From Mycobacterium attenuatum (GTDB lineage Bacteria > Actinomycetota > Actinomycetes > Mycobacteriales > Mycobacteriaceae), in NCBI RefSeq assembly GCF_900566085.1, contig NZ_UPHT01000073.1, forward strand, positions 1 through 64,000: a stretch of DNA of 64,000 bases, in the 5' to 3' direction. Within the stretch, counting starts at the first letter, position 1. Each line of letters starts with the position of its first letter. The position numbers and the translations under genes were made by a program. Of the stretch, positions 10,354-19,231 are shown one piece after another. The notes beneath the pieces were generated by a model. That model searched no databases, had not been told where the DNA came from, and worked only from the letters and a program-made list of their open reading frames with translations.

Positions 10354-11643
10354 GTGACGGTAGACATCGGAGTCAATCGACGCGCGGTTCCTTTCCGCGA
10401 TGACCCTGACGCAGGTCATCGCCTGTCCGGCGCGGCGGACTCCCATTTCGCATGCGTCGTTCGTTTCTTTTCCAGCATGTTTCCTTCCCGCCGGACCGGC
10501 GGTGGGGCACTGGCGGTGTATCTGGACGGGCAACCCGTCGTCGACGTCTGGAAAGGGTGGGCCGACCGGCGCGGCGAGGTGCCGTGGTCGGCCGACTCCG
10601 CCCCGATGGTCTTCTCGGCAACCAAAGGCATGGCCGGCACGGTTATCCACCGGCTGGCCGATCGAGGTCTGATCGACTACGAAGCTCCGGTGGCCGAGTA
10701 TTGGCCGGAGTTCGCGGCCAACGGTAAGGCAAAGCTCACCGTCCGCGACGTGATGCGGCACCATGCCGGTTTGTCAGGCCTGCGCGGCGCCACCATGGAC
10801 GATTTGATGGATCACGTCGTCATGGAAGATCGGCTGGCGGCTGCGGCTCCCGGGCGGCTGCTGGGCAAATCGGCATATCACGCGCTGACCTTTGGCTGGC
10901 TGATGTCGGGGCTCGCCAGGGCGGTCACCGGAAAGAGCATGCGCACCCTGTTCCGCGAGGAGCTCGCCGAGCCACTCGACTCGGACGGCTTCCACCTGGG
11001 TCGCCCGCCGGCTGGATCACCCACGCGCGCGGCGCAGATCATCATGCCGCAGGATGTCGCCGCCAACCCGGTGCTGACCTACGCGGTGCACAAGATCGCC
11101 AATCAGTTCTCCGGCGGATTCCGCTCGATGTACTTCCCCGGAGTGCTGGCCGCGGTCCAGGGCGACATTCCCATGCTCGACGCGGAGATCCCGGCGGCCA
11201 ATGGGGTGGTGACGGCCCGGGCGCTGGCCAAGATGTACGGTGCGGTCGCCAATGGTGGCGAGATCGACGGCACCAGGTTCCTGTCGCGCGAGCTGGTCGC
11301 GGGACTGACCGGTGAGCGGCGGATTCGGCCCGACCGAAACCTGTTCGTGCCGATGGCCTTCCACCTGGGCTACCACAGTTTCCCGATCGGCAATCTGATG
11401 CCGGGTTTCGGACATGTCGGCATGGGCGGCTCGGTGGGGTGGACCGATCCGGCGACGGGGGTTGCGTTCGCCCTGGTACACAACCGATTGCTCACCCCGC
11501 TGGTAGCGACCGACCACGCCGGGTTCGTCGCTGTCTACGCCCTGATCCGGCAGGCTGCCGAGAGGGCGCGCAAGCACGGCTACCAGCCAGTGACCGGATT
11601 CGGAGCGCCGTATTCCCCCGAGCCTGGAGCCGTCGCAGGCTAG
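10354..11643 (+). CDS. lipL: LipL-like serine hydrolase, beta-lactamase/class C fold
   Basis: A 429-residue protein close to M. tuberculosis LipL (Rv1497), an esterase of the beta-lactamase/transpeptidase fold. The catalytic SXXK motif is Ser88-Ala-Thr-Lys91 (VFSATKG). A conserved Tyr-containing region (GKSAYHALTFGWLMSGLARAVTG) and the glycine-rich GFGHVGMGGSVGW segment near the C-terminus complete the class C esterase pattern. No signal peptide is evident. The start is GTG 10354. The family hydrolyses short-chain esters; the natural substrate is unknown. It stands alone after meaB and converges with the dodecin gene. Confidence 0.93.
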   Translation: MTVDIGVNRRAVPFRDDPDAGHRLSGAADSHFACVVRFFSSMFPSRRTGGGALAVYLDGQPVVDVWKGWADRRGEVPWSADSAPMVFSATKGMAGTVIHRLADRGLIDYEAPVAEYWPEFAANGKAKLTVRDVMRHHAGLSGLRGATMDDLMDHVVMEDRLAAAAPGRLLGKSAYHALTFGWLMSGLARAVTGKSMRTLFREELAEPLDSDGFHLGRPPAGSPTRAAQIIMPQDVAANPVLTYAVHKIANQFSGGFRSMYFPGVLAAVQGDIPMLDAEIPAANGVVTARALAKMYGAVANGGEIDGTRFLSRELVAGLTGERRIRPDRNLFVPMAFHLGYHSFPIGNLMPGFGHVGMGGSVGWTDPATGVAFALVHNRLLTPLVATDHAGFVAVYALIRQAAERARKHGYQPVTGFGAPYSPEPGAVAG

Positions 11644-11646
11644 CAG

Positions 11647-11859
11647 CTACGAATCTTCTAGGCGGAAGCCAACTTTCATGGTCACCTGGAAATGGCCGAC
11701 GGTGCCGTCGACCAAGTGGCCGCGCACCGACTCAACCTCGAACCAATCGAGGCTGCGCATTGTCTGCGCCGCTCGATCGAGGCCGTTGCGAATGGCCGCG
11801 TCGATTCCGTCGGGTGAACTTCCAACGATCTCGATAACGCGGTAGGTGTGATTGCTCAT
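11647..11859 (-). CDS. Dodecin, flavin-storage protein
   Basis: A 70-residue dodecin matching M. tuberculosis Rv1498A: MSNHTYRVIEIVGSS, then an alpha-helix and the strand region LDWFEVESVRGHLVDG. Dodecins assemble into cytoplasmic dodecamers that bind flavin (in mycobacteria FMN or CoA-linked), with the conserved Trp stacking on the isoalloxazine ring. The start was taken at the internal ATG 11859, which gives the canonical length. It converges with lipL, three bases apart. The methyltransferase gene Rv1498c, which I recall as lying near here in M. tuberculosis, is not present. Confidence 0.93.
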   Translation of the reverse strand: MSNHTYRVIEIVGSSPDGIDAAIRNGLDRAAQTMRSLDWFEVESVRGHLVDGTVGHFQVTMKVGFRLEDS

Positions 11860-12023
11860 CGCGTCCCCTTGTGTTCGGTGGTTGACGGCGCCCCTGAATG
11901 CAGTGCAGGCCCGAAACATCATCTTGCTGCACTGCCGGCCGGGCGCGGTGCCGACGCGCCTGCCCGCTGAGGAGAACGGTCGAACTCGGCCGCCGACCGT
12001 GAGCAGGCTTGGACAGATGGTGA

Positions 12024-13928
12024 TTACGGGCCGACGCGCATTTCGTAGAAGCGCAGGCGCGCGGTGGGGTTGTGCTGGCCCAATGAACGACTACGGCCAA
12101 CGCTGATAGTGCGGGAGTGGATCTCGAGGTTGGTGGCATTGACCGAGCCGGGAGTGTTGACCAGAAACGGCTCGGCGGCGTTGCCGGCGATCAGGCGGTA
12201 ACTGATGCCGTCGAGGGCCACCGTGTAGGCCGTCAGCGGAACGAGCGATCCCATGAAGAGCCGATCGACGATGGTCGGATCCAGATCGATGCCCACCAAG
12301 ACCGCCATATGCGGACCACTGGGTGCGGGTACCGTAACCGAACTGCCATCGCGCACAACGACGTCCGAGATGGGCAGGAGCGGTCCGCAGCGGGGTTTGA
12401 TGTGGGACAACAAGACCCAGTGGTTCTCGAGGCCTCTAACGGTGAAGTCGCACAGCAGTGCCCGCGAATACAACGGGTTTTCCTGCACGCCGAGCCGGCC
12501 ATTGATGCCGGTGGCAGGTGCGGTCGGCGATTGCTGCGAAAGCACGAATTGTGGCCCGTCGGCCAGAGCGTCGCTGTTCAGTTTGTCCAGTGCAGGGGTG
12601 TAGGCCGAGTAGGTCTGAAAGACCGGTGCCGGGCGCCAGGCGAAGTCATACGCCCATACGGCCGAGGTCTCGCCGGGGTCGACGTGGACCGTCGCCGACC
12701 CGATGGTTTCGACGAACCGCTCGGGAATGCCGTAATGACGGCGCTGGCGCGCCTTGCTGTGCTGGATGTGTGTTGCCGCGCGTCCGGGGAAGGCCAATGT
12801 GACCAGGCGATCCAGCGCGCGCACCGGGGCCTGCAGCACCGCAACGGGTCGCTGCTCGATTGCCAGTGTCCCGACGAGGAACACGACGAGCACCACCGCC
12901 GCGGCGATCTCGAATCCCCGCCGGACAATTCCGTAGAGGGGGGTGATGGCCACCGTGATCACCATCAGACCCAACAACCCGGAAAAGTGATTGGTGTCGT
13001 AGCGCCCGAATGCGCTCTTGGCGATCAGGACTGAGGCGACCGCGACGAGCAGCACGTAGTTGCGCGGAATCACCGGACCGCCCCGCACGAACATTGCGCA
13101 GATCACCACGACCCATGCGATGGTCAGCAGAACCGCGCCGACCGCGTCGCGCGGGATGGGCACGGCCTGCCCCTCGATATAGCCGGAAACGATCTGGCCG
13201 CTGTATCCAAGCCAGACCGGCAGGTTGCCCAGCCGCTGACCCGCCAGCAGCCACCACATCGGGATGGATGCCGCGAAAACAATCACCGTCACGCAGTGGC
13301 GGCCCAGTGCCCGCCAGTCCCGCAAGATCGATGCCGCCAGCGCGATGGCCGCGATGACCGCCCCGGTGTTGAACTTCACCAGCAGCTCGAAGCCGCCGAC
13401 CGCGGCCACCACGACACACGTGATGAACGCCGTCGACCGCTTCACGTCATCACGCAAGAGCAGTGGTGCGGACCATGCGAACGCGGCCAGAACAACCGTC
13501 TCGGGGTACATCGAACCCAACAGGATGGCGGTGATTCCGGTGGTCACGAATGCGCCGAGAAGCGCCGTCGTAGCCGGGTAGCACCGACGCATGGCCGCTG
13601 TGACGCCGAGGAACAACGCCGCGATGACGGCTACCTGGTAGAGCGTGGCGAGCACCGCCTGTTGGGTCGAGTAGTAGCCGGTGTTCTGCAGAAATGCCAG
13701 CGGTCCGTATGTAAAGACAATTTCGGGACCCCACTCGAGGTGGTGGATCCGGGCCAGCGCGACCGCGGCTTCCCAGGACGGATCGAGCCCACTATCGGCG
13801 TCGACTGAGGACTGCGGCCAAAACAGGACGGCAGTCACCAGCGCGGCGAGGCACCGTTGCCAACGAGTCGACCCCCAACCGGCCGTTGAACACCATGTCT
13901 TGACGCGACCCGCGCGCGTTGTCACCAT
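12024..13928 (-). CDS. Large polytopic membrane protein, paralogue of the one at 19232-21286
   Basis: A 634-residue protein with about ten hydrophobic segments in the first 400 residues and a soluble C-terminal domain of about 230 residues. The N-terminal part has SSVDADSGLDPSWEAAVA and FTYGPLAFL, both shared with its paralogue. The C-terminal domain is rich in conserved blocks such as HVDPGETSAVWAYD and PLYSRALLCDF. The topology (multi-helix membrane part plus extracytoplasmic domain) resembles GT-C glycosyltransferases, but no catalytic motif can be named with confidence. It lies 17 bases downstream of a gtrA-like gene in the same orientation, which fits glycan transfer using a lipid-linked sugar at the membrane. 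The role is inferred from context. Confidence 0.8.
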   Translation of the reverse strand: MVTTRAGRVKTWCSTAGWGSTRWQRCLAALVTAVLFWPQSSVDADSGLDPSWEAAVALARIHHLEWGPEIVFTYGPLAFLQNTGYYSTQQAVLATLYQVAVIAALFLGVTAAMRRCYPATTALLGAFVTTGITAILLGSMYPETVVLAAFAWSAPLLLRDDVKRSTAFITCVVVAAVGGFELLVKFNTGAVIAAIALAASILRDWRALGRHCVTVIVFAASIPMWWLLAGQRLGNLPVWLGYSGQIVSGYIEGQAVPIPRDAVGAVLLTIAWVVVICAMFVRGGPVIPRNYVLLVAVASVLIAKSAFGRYDTNHFSGLLGLMVITVAITPLYGIVRRGFEIAAAVVLVVFLVGTLAIEQRPVAVLQAPVRALDRLVTLAFPGRAATHIQHSKARQRRHYGIPERFVETIGSATVHVDPGETSAVWAYDFAWRPAPVFQTYSAYTPALDKLNSDALADGPQFVLSQQSPTAPATGINGRLGVQENPLYSRALLCDFTVRGLENHWVLLSHIKPRCGPLLPISDVVVRDGSSVTVPAPSGPHMAVLVGIDLDPTIVDRLFMGSLVPLTAYTVALDGISYRLIAGNAAEPFLVNTPGSVNATNLEIHSRTISVGRSRSLGQHNPTARLRFYEMRVGP

Positions 13929-13945
13929 GCCTGAAAGCTATCGAT

Positions 13946-14392
13946 TCAGGTGCGGATTTCGCGGAACAGCCATCGATCCAGGATCAGGTAGCGGCCGATC
14001 CATACGAGGCCGAAGCCGAGCACTTGAACCAGGAACACCACGCTGCCGTGGACGGGTCTGCTGTAACCGGCCATCGCGTCGTCGACCAGGTAGGTGAAGT
14101 ATGTGGCAAGTCCGACGGCCAACATCACCACCGTCCAAAACACCAGCACCTGATGATGGAGGTTCTCGCCCGACACCGCCCGCCAGACGAAGCGCTTGTT
14201 GGCGAAGAAATTCGGAATCGTGACTATGGCCGCCGCCAGCAGCGATGCGAGGGTGTAATTATCCAGCCACGGGCCCAAGACCTGGATGAGGCCTTGCCCG
14301 ATGGGCAGAAACACCAGGGCTACGGCGAGATAGCGCAATTTCTTGCGCACTTCGTCGCTGGTGTAGGCCGTCAAGCCCCCCGCGAGCTCCAT
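13946..14392 (-). CDS. GtrA-family membrane protein (lipid-linked sugar flippase type)
   Basis: A 148-residue protein with four predicted transmembrane helices and the GtrA-family core (IPNFFANKRFVWR). GtrA proteins are thought to flip polyprenyl-phosphate-linked sugars across the membrane for extracytoplasmic glycosyltransferases. It is the first gene of a two-gene leftward unit with the large membrane protein at 12024-13928, which would be its natural partner. The ATG at 14392 is the only good start. A second GtrA gene lies at 23115-23621. Confidence 0.86.
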   Translation of the reverse strand: MELAGGLTAYTSDEVRKKLRYLAVALVFLPIGQGLIQVLGPWLDNYTLASLLAAAIVTIPNFFANKRFVWRAVSGENLHHQVLVFWTVVMLAVGLATYFTYLVDDAMAGYSRPVHGSVVFLVQVLGFGLVWIGRYLILDRWLFREIRT

Positions 14393-14701
14393 GGTCAGCC
14401 AAGATACTCGGAATCAGGACTTCTCTGGTGGGAACCAAAGAATCCGGGACCTTCAATCTGGGGCTTAGAACTTCGCGATTCAACGGACAAGCTCACCGCA
14501 TGCGTGAAATGCTGGTGCGAAAGGCTGCCGCCGTCAACGGAGCCGCGGGGGGATCGGCCTTTGGGAATCGCGGGAAATGCCGCATTCGGTGGCGGTGATC
14601 TCGTAGGCTCCAACACCATCCGTATTGAGACGACGATCGGCTTGGTTATGGTCCAGCACTCCGGGCCCAACCGGGAACAGGAAGGCGAGGCGGCGGTTCA
14701 C
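14393..14701. other. Divergent intergenic region (gtrA / nucleotide-sugar dehydrogenase)
   Basis: About 310 bases between two divergent genes. The frame of the dehydrogenase is open upstream through this region, but the residues there do not look like protein, and the Rossmann fold begins only after 14702. It presumably contains both promoters. No repeat or RNA gene was recognised. Confidence 0.5.
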
Positions 14702-15961
14702 GTGGCAAGTCAACCCTCTGAACGTATTTGTATCGTCGGTGGCGCCGGACATGTCGGGCTACCGCTGGCATTGGTGTTGGCGGACGAGGGCTATACCGTC
14801 GACATCCTGGACACCAACGCCCAGGCGTTGCGGACCATCATGGCCGGCCGGATGCCCTTCATCGAGAGCGGTGCCGAGGATCTGCTCAAGCGGCTGTTGC
14901 CGACCGGTCGCATCTGTGCGAGCACCGACGCATGGGTAGTGCGCAATGCCGACATCGTGATCTGTGTCGTCGGCACGCCTGTCGATGAATACCTGACGCC
15001 GCAGGCGCACACGTTCTTTCGGATCATCGACGAGATCAGCCCCTACTTCCATGACGATCAGACGCTCGTCCTGCGCAGCACGGTGTATCCGGGACTGAGT
15101 CAACGCGTCCACGACATGTTCGCCGAGCGGGGGATCGGCGTTCACGTCACCTTCTGCCCCGAACGGATCGCTCAGGGTCACTCGATCCGCGAGCTGCGCA
15201 TCATTCCTCAGGTCATCAGCGGCTTCGATACCGAGGGCCGCCGGGTGGTCCGCGAACTCTTCTCGCGAATCACCGGCGAGATCATCGAAGTCGAGCCGCA
15301 GGAAGCCGAACTGGCCAAGCTGTTCTGCAACAGCTACCGCTATATCCAGTTCGCTGTTGCCAACCAGTTCTATCTGCTCAGCCGGGAGGCCGGACTCGAT
15401 TTCGACCGGGTCCACCATGCGGCAACGTACAAGAACTTCCGGGTCGACAGCCTGCCCCGGGCCGGGCTTGCGGCCGGCCCGTGTCTGCTGAAGGACACCA
15501 TGCAGCTGGCGGCGTTCAGCAACAACAATTTCATGCTGGGACATGCGGCCATGCTCATCAACGAGGGTCAGCCGCAGTTCATCGTCAACATGCTCAAGCG
15601 CCGGGTTAACCTGCGCGACAAGACCGTTGGCATCCTCGGTATGACGTTCAAGGCCGATTGCGACGACACCCGCGACTCGCTCAGTTTCAAACTGCGGCAC
15701 CTGCTGATACTGGAGGCCAAGGAAGTGCTGCTGCACGATCCGTTCTTGGAGGGCAAGGACTACTACCCGCTGGACACCGTGGTGGAGCGTGCCGACGTCA
15801 TCGTGGTCGGTGTTCCGCACTCGGCTTACCGAGGTCTTTCGGTACCGCCTGGCAAGATCGTTGAGGATGTCTGGGGATGCCTGGATGTGAGCGAGATTGA
15901 CGACGGCGCCCTCAATGGCGCCCAGCTGGCGACCCTGGGGCCGGAAGCGGTGGCCCGGTGA
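14702..15961 (+). CDS. Nucleotide-sugar dehydrogenase (UDP-glucose/UDP-ManNAc dehydrogenase family)
   Basis: A protein of about 419 residues that oxidises the C6 alcohol of a nucleotide sugar to a uronic acid using two NAD. The N-terminal Rossmann fold starts ICIVGGAGHVGLPLAL. The central domain contains the catalytic cysteine region (the family pattern around LFCNSYRYIQFAVANQFY). The C-terminal domain has GMTFKADCDDTRDS, the second conserved motif. Start: GTG 14702 places the Rossmann fold at the N-terminus as in the family; ATG 14648 is an alternative. The stop overlaps the next gene's GTG (GTGA), so the two are coupled. The exact substrate is not deducible. It probably supplies an acidic sugar or an intermediate for the LOS core. 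Confidence 0.87.
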   Translation: MASQPSERICIVGGAGHVGLPLALVLADEGYTVDILDTNAQALRTIMAGRMPFIESGAEDLLKRLLPTGRICASTDAWVVRNADIVICVVGTPVDEYLTPQAHTFFRIIDEISPYFHDDQTLVLRSTVYPGLSQRVHDMFAERGIGVHVTFCPERIAQGHSIRELRIIPQVISGFDTEGRRVVRELFSRITGEIIEVEPQEAELAKLFCNSYRYIQFAVANQFYLLSREAGLDFDRVHHAATYKNFRVDSLPRAGLAAGPCLLKDTMQLAAFSNNNFMLGHAAMLINEGQPQFIVNMLKRRVNLRDKTVGILGMTFKADCDDTRDSLSFKLRHLLILEAKEVLLHDPFLEGKDYYPLDTVVERADVIVVGVPHSAYRGLSVPPGKIVEDVWGCLDVSEIDDGALNGAQLATLGPEAVAR

Positions 15962-16977
15962 GGATTCTGGTAACCGGTAGCGCGGGATTCATCAACGGCT
16001 ATGTCGTCGAGGAGCTGCTGCGCGCCGGCCACGAAGTCGTCGGGATCGACAATTACTCGAAGTACGGCCCCGTCAAGAAAAGCTACGACGACCACCCGCG
16101 GTACCACTTCGTCGAGGGTGACGTCAAAGACGTCGACCTGATGTTCCGGCTGGTCGAAGGCTGTGACCAGATGATAGCCAGCGCGGCCCGCATCGGCGGC
16201 ATCACCTATTTCCACGAGTACGCCTACGACCTGCTGGCCGAGAATGAGCGAATCGCCGCCGCCCACTTCGATACCGCAATCTATGCGTACCGCAAGGGCT
16301 GGCTCAAGAAGATCAACGTGATCAGTTCGTCGATGGTATTCGAGAACGCTACCGTCTTCCCGACACCGGAAAAGCACATCACCGAATGCCCGCCTCCGAC
16401 AAGCACTTACGGGTTCCAGAAGCTGGCCTGTGAGTATTTCGCCCATGGTGCCTACGAGCAGTACGGCCTGCCGTACACCATCATCCGCCCGTTCAACTGC
16501 GTTGGCACCGGCGAGCAGCGGGCGCTGGGTGGGCATGAAATCCCAAGTGGCAACGTCAAACTCGCGATGAGTCATGTTGTGCCGGACCTGATTCAAAAGG
16601 TGGCCAAGGGTCAGAACCCGCTGCACATCCTTGGAGACGGCACCCAGATCCGTCACTACACCTACGGTGGCGACCTGGCGCGTGGTATCCGCATCTGCAT
16701 GGAGCACCCGGCCGCGCTCAACGACGACTTCAATTTGTCCACACCGGAGGCCACCACGGTGCTGGAACTGGCCGAGGTGATCTGGCGCAAAATGCGGCCC
16801 GACACCCCGTTTCGCTACGAAAGTGATCCACCGTTCCAGCACGATGTCCAGCTGCGGTCACCCGACGTCCACAAGGCTTCACAGACATTGGGCTTCGAGG
16901 CGACGACTACGCTGGATGCCATGCTCGACGAGGTCATACCCTGGGTTGCCGATGCCGTTGAGGCCGGGACCATCTGA
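15958..16977 (+). CDS. NAD-dependent sugar epimerase/dehydratase (extended SDR)
   Basis: A 339-residue extended short-chain dehydrogenase acting on a nucleotide sugar. It has an N-terminal Rossmann fold (ILVTGSAGFINGYV), a catalytic SSS segment (INVISSSMVFEN) and the YXXXK motif as YGFQK. The segment IIRPFNCVGTGEQ is typical of epimerases and decarboxylases of this group. The glycine motif is slightly unusual (GSAGFING). It begins with GTG overlapping the upstream dehydrogenase stop, so the two enzymes probably work in sequence on the same nucleotide sugar (oxidation at C6, then epimerisation or decarboxylation). The precise product is not determined. Confidence 0.86.
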   Translation: MRILVTGSAGFINGYVVEELLRAGHEVVGIDNYSKYGPVKKSYDDHPRYHFVEGDVKDVDLMFRLVEGCDQMIASAARIGGITYFHEYAYDLLAENERIAAAHFDTAIYAYRKGWLKKINVISSSMVFENATVFPTPEKHITECPPPTSTYGFQKLACEYFAHGAYEQYGLPYTIIRPFNCVGTGEQRALGGHEIPSGNVKLAMSHVVPDLIQKVAKGQNPLHILGDGTQIRHYTYGGDLARGIRICMEHPAALNDDFNLSTPEATTVLELAEVIWRKMRPDTPFRYESDPPFQHDVQLRSPDVHKASQTLGFEATTTLDAMLDEVIPWVADAVEAGTI

Positions 16978-17003
16978 CGTGCGGTCGTACCCACAAGGGC
17001 GCC

Positions 17004-18497
17004 ATGCGTATCGCGGGTGAGCCCGATCTTCAACAGCTCTACCGCAACCGGTTCGGCCACGCCCGGGAAGCGCGATCGGCCATTTGGGGCGTGCTGGTCC
17101 GCGACTTCTTCCAGGCGTGGATCAGGCGCAGCGACACCGTGGTGGATTTGGGTTGTGGTTACGGCGAATTCCTCAACCAGGTTGGTGCCGCTCGCCGCAT
17201 CGGCGTCGACCTGAACCCCGACAGTGCCGGGATGCTCGAGCCCGGGGTGGAGTTCCACCACGGTCGTGCCGAGGACTTGGGCTTCCTCGAGGACGAGTCG
17301 GTGGACGTGGTGTTCACCAGCAATCTGCTCGAGCATCTGCCGAGCAAGGTTGAAGTCGAACACACCATCGCCGAGGCCCGCCGAGTGCTCAAACCGGGCG
17401 GGCACTTCATCGCGATGGGACCTAACATTCGCTTTGTCGGCGGGGATTATTGGGACTTCTGGGACCACACCGTGCCGATCAGCGACCGGTCGTTGATCGA
17501 GCTGCTGGAATCCAACCGGCTCAAGATCGTCGATGCTTATGACCGGTTCCTGCCGTATACGTCGAGGTCGCCGTGGCCGCAGGCGCCGCCCTTGGTGCGG
17601 CTGTACCTGCACTCCAAAATGGCGTGGCCATTTTTCGGTAAACAGTTTGTGATCCGCGCCCGCAAACCGCGAGCCAACGTTGATCGTCAGCGGTTGGTGA
17701 GTGTGGTCATCCCCGTCTACAACGAGGGCGAGAACATTCAAGTCTGTGTCCGCAGACTTGCCGAGGCGCTCGCCGACCAGCCGCATGAGCTGTTGGTCTG
17801 CTACGACTTCGACGAAGACACCACGCTGCCGGCGCTGGCGGCCATGCCCGACCAGCCGGCCACCGTCCGGCTGGTCCGCAACTCCATCGGCAAGGGTGTG
17901 GCCAACGCACTAATCGCCGGCTTTGCGGCCGCGCAGGGGGATGTCGTGGTGACCAGCATGGCCGACCTGTCGGACCCGCCAGCGGCAATTCCGTTGATGG
18001 CAGCAAAGATTCGGGACGAGGGCGCCGACATTGTCAGCGGATCGCGATACATGCCCGGCGGCTCGCAAACCGGCGGACCGCGCTTGAAGACACTAATGTC
18101 TCGCACGGCCGGGCTGAGTTTGCATTACGTCGGTGGTATGCCGACGCATGACGCGACCACCAACTTCCGCGCGTACAGCCGCCGGTTCCTCGACGACGTT
18201 CCCGTGGAAAGTCTGCGGGGGTTCGAGGTGGGTCTGGAACTTACGACGAAGGCGCATCTGCTCGGCTATCGGGTCGACGAGGTGCCCAGCAGCTGGACGG
18301 ACCGCACCGCGGGGACCAGCAAGTTCGACCTGGTGGGCTGGTTGCCTTCCTATCTGCACTGGTACGGGCTGGCCATGCGGCGGCCGCTGTTGCGCTGGAC
18401 GGGCGGCGGGCTGGCCGCGATCGCCGTCGCGGAGGTCGCGCGGCGCCATCGAGTGAGTGGCGCTGACCGAGTTCGGAGCGAAAGGCCCCGTAGCTAA
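17004..18497 (+). CDS. Fused SAM methyltransferase - GT2 glycosyltransferase
   Basis: A single 497-residue frame joins two enzymes. Residues about 20-220 are a class I SAM methyltransferase (VDLGCGYGEF at 47-56, then NLLEHLPS and RRVLKPGGHF). Residues about 232-450 are a GT2 glycosyltransferase of the dolichyl-phosphate-mannose-synthase type (VSVVIPVYNEGENI, then ADLSDPP in place of the metal-binding DXD). A hydrophobic stretch follows near the C-terminus (about 455-475). The ATG at 17004 has an AAGGG ten bases upstream. The DNA across the junction is continuous with normal codon use, so the fusion looks genuine. It likely transfers a sugar to a polyprenyl phosphate and methylates a sugar in the same pathway; which comes first is unknown. 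Confidence 0.87.
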   Translation: MRIAGEPDLQQLYRNRFGHAREARSAIWGVLVRDFFQAWIRRSDTVVDLGCGYGEFLNQVGAARRIGVDLNPDSAGMLEPGVEFHHGRAEDLGFLEDESVDVVFTSNLLEHLPSKVEVEHTIAEARRVLKPGGHFIAMGPNIRFVGGDYWDFWDHTVPISDRSLIELLESNRLKIVDAYDRFLPYTSRSPWPQAPPLVRLYLHSKMAWPFFGKQFVIRARKPRANVDRQRLVSVVIPVYNEGENIQVCVRRLAEALADQPHELLVCYDFDEDTTLPALAAMPDQPATVRLVRNSIGKGVANALIAGFAAAQGDVVVTSMADLSDPPAAIPLMAAKIRDEGADIVSGSRYMPGGSQTGGPRLKTLMSRTAGLSLHYVGGMPTHDATTNFRAYSRRFLDDVPVESLRGFEVGLELTTKAHLLGYRVDEVPSSWTDRTAGTSKFDLVGWLPSYLHWYGLAMRRPLLRWTGGGLAAIAVAEVARRHRVSGADRVRSERPRS

Positions 18498-18649
18498 AGC
18501 GAATTGGAGCTAACCCCCGAGGGTCTGTCAACGGCCCCGCCTACCGCCATGCCATCCGGACAAAGCCTCGTTTATCGCCAGCCAAATCGTCAACTGTTTT
18601 AGTGAAAACTGGCCATCCATCCAGTTGGCTCCGTCTACAATCCATCTGC

Positions 18650-19093
18650 ATGAAGCTCCTTGCAGTGGTTGCTGGTGCACTACTGCTTGCAGCGTGCGGA
18701 AGCGGCACACACACCACGGCCTCGACAGTGACCGTCACGCAAACTGTCACCGTGGAGGCCGCCGCCCCGGAAACAGCGGGTGGTCTCAAGCCGCCGCCAC
18801 CTACGGGTTCCAAGACCGTTATTGACCCCTTCGGCGCATACACCGGTGTGATCGACAGGGACGGCACGTATCTGGTCGGGGTGGATATCACGCCGGGGAT
18901 GTATCGCACAGCCGGTGGGACGATGTGTAGTTGGGCGCGGCTGCGAAGCCTTGATACCAGCGACGTCATTGATAGCTGGAAGGGCAGCGGTCCGCAACGA
19001 ATCCAGATCAAGGAGAGCGACACCGCGTTCTTGACGCAAAACTGCGGTACCTGGCAGATGGTGCATGTCCCGAGCGTCACGGGACTCGGGTGA
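18650..19093 (+). CDS. Secreted lipoprotein of unknown function
   Basis: A 147-residue protein with a classic lipoprotein signal: MKLLAVVAGALLLAAC, lipobox LAAC with the lipidated Cys at residue 16. A Thr/Ser-rich linker follows (about 17-50), then a small domain with the pattern DGTYLVGVDITPGMYRT and MCSWARL. This domain is common in actinobacterial lipoproteins and resembles the repeated VGxDIxPGxY units of secreted proteins of unknown role. Two cysteines in the domain may form a disulfide. The start was set at ATG 18650, from which the signal peptide begins. No function can be assigned. Confidence 0.85.
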   Translation: MKLLAVVAGALLLAACGSGTHTTASTVTVTQTVTVEAAAPETAGGLKPPPPTGSKTVIDPFGAYTGVIDRDGTYLVGVDITPGMYRTAGGTMCSWARLRSLDTSDVIDSWKGSGPQRIQIKESDTAFLTQNCGTWQMVHVPSVTGLG

Positions 19094-19231
19094 CGATCCA
19101 TTCCAGGGTGAACGCGTCGCGCTGCGCCCCACGCAGCTGGGTATTTGCCGATGGCTGTTGATGCGGCCCGTGAGCCGGGCCGCACACACCCTGGTGAGCA
19201 GTGTGCTGATGGGTCGCCGCACAACGCGGAG

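Noticed and set aside
13919-14701. N-terminal extension of the nucleotide-sugar dehydrogenase (open frame of about 260 codons)
   Set aside because: The residues are low-complexity and unlike any dehydrogenase, and the region overlaps the opposite-strand gtrA gene. The Rossmann fold begins only after the GTG at 14702.
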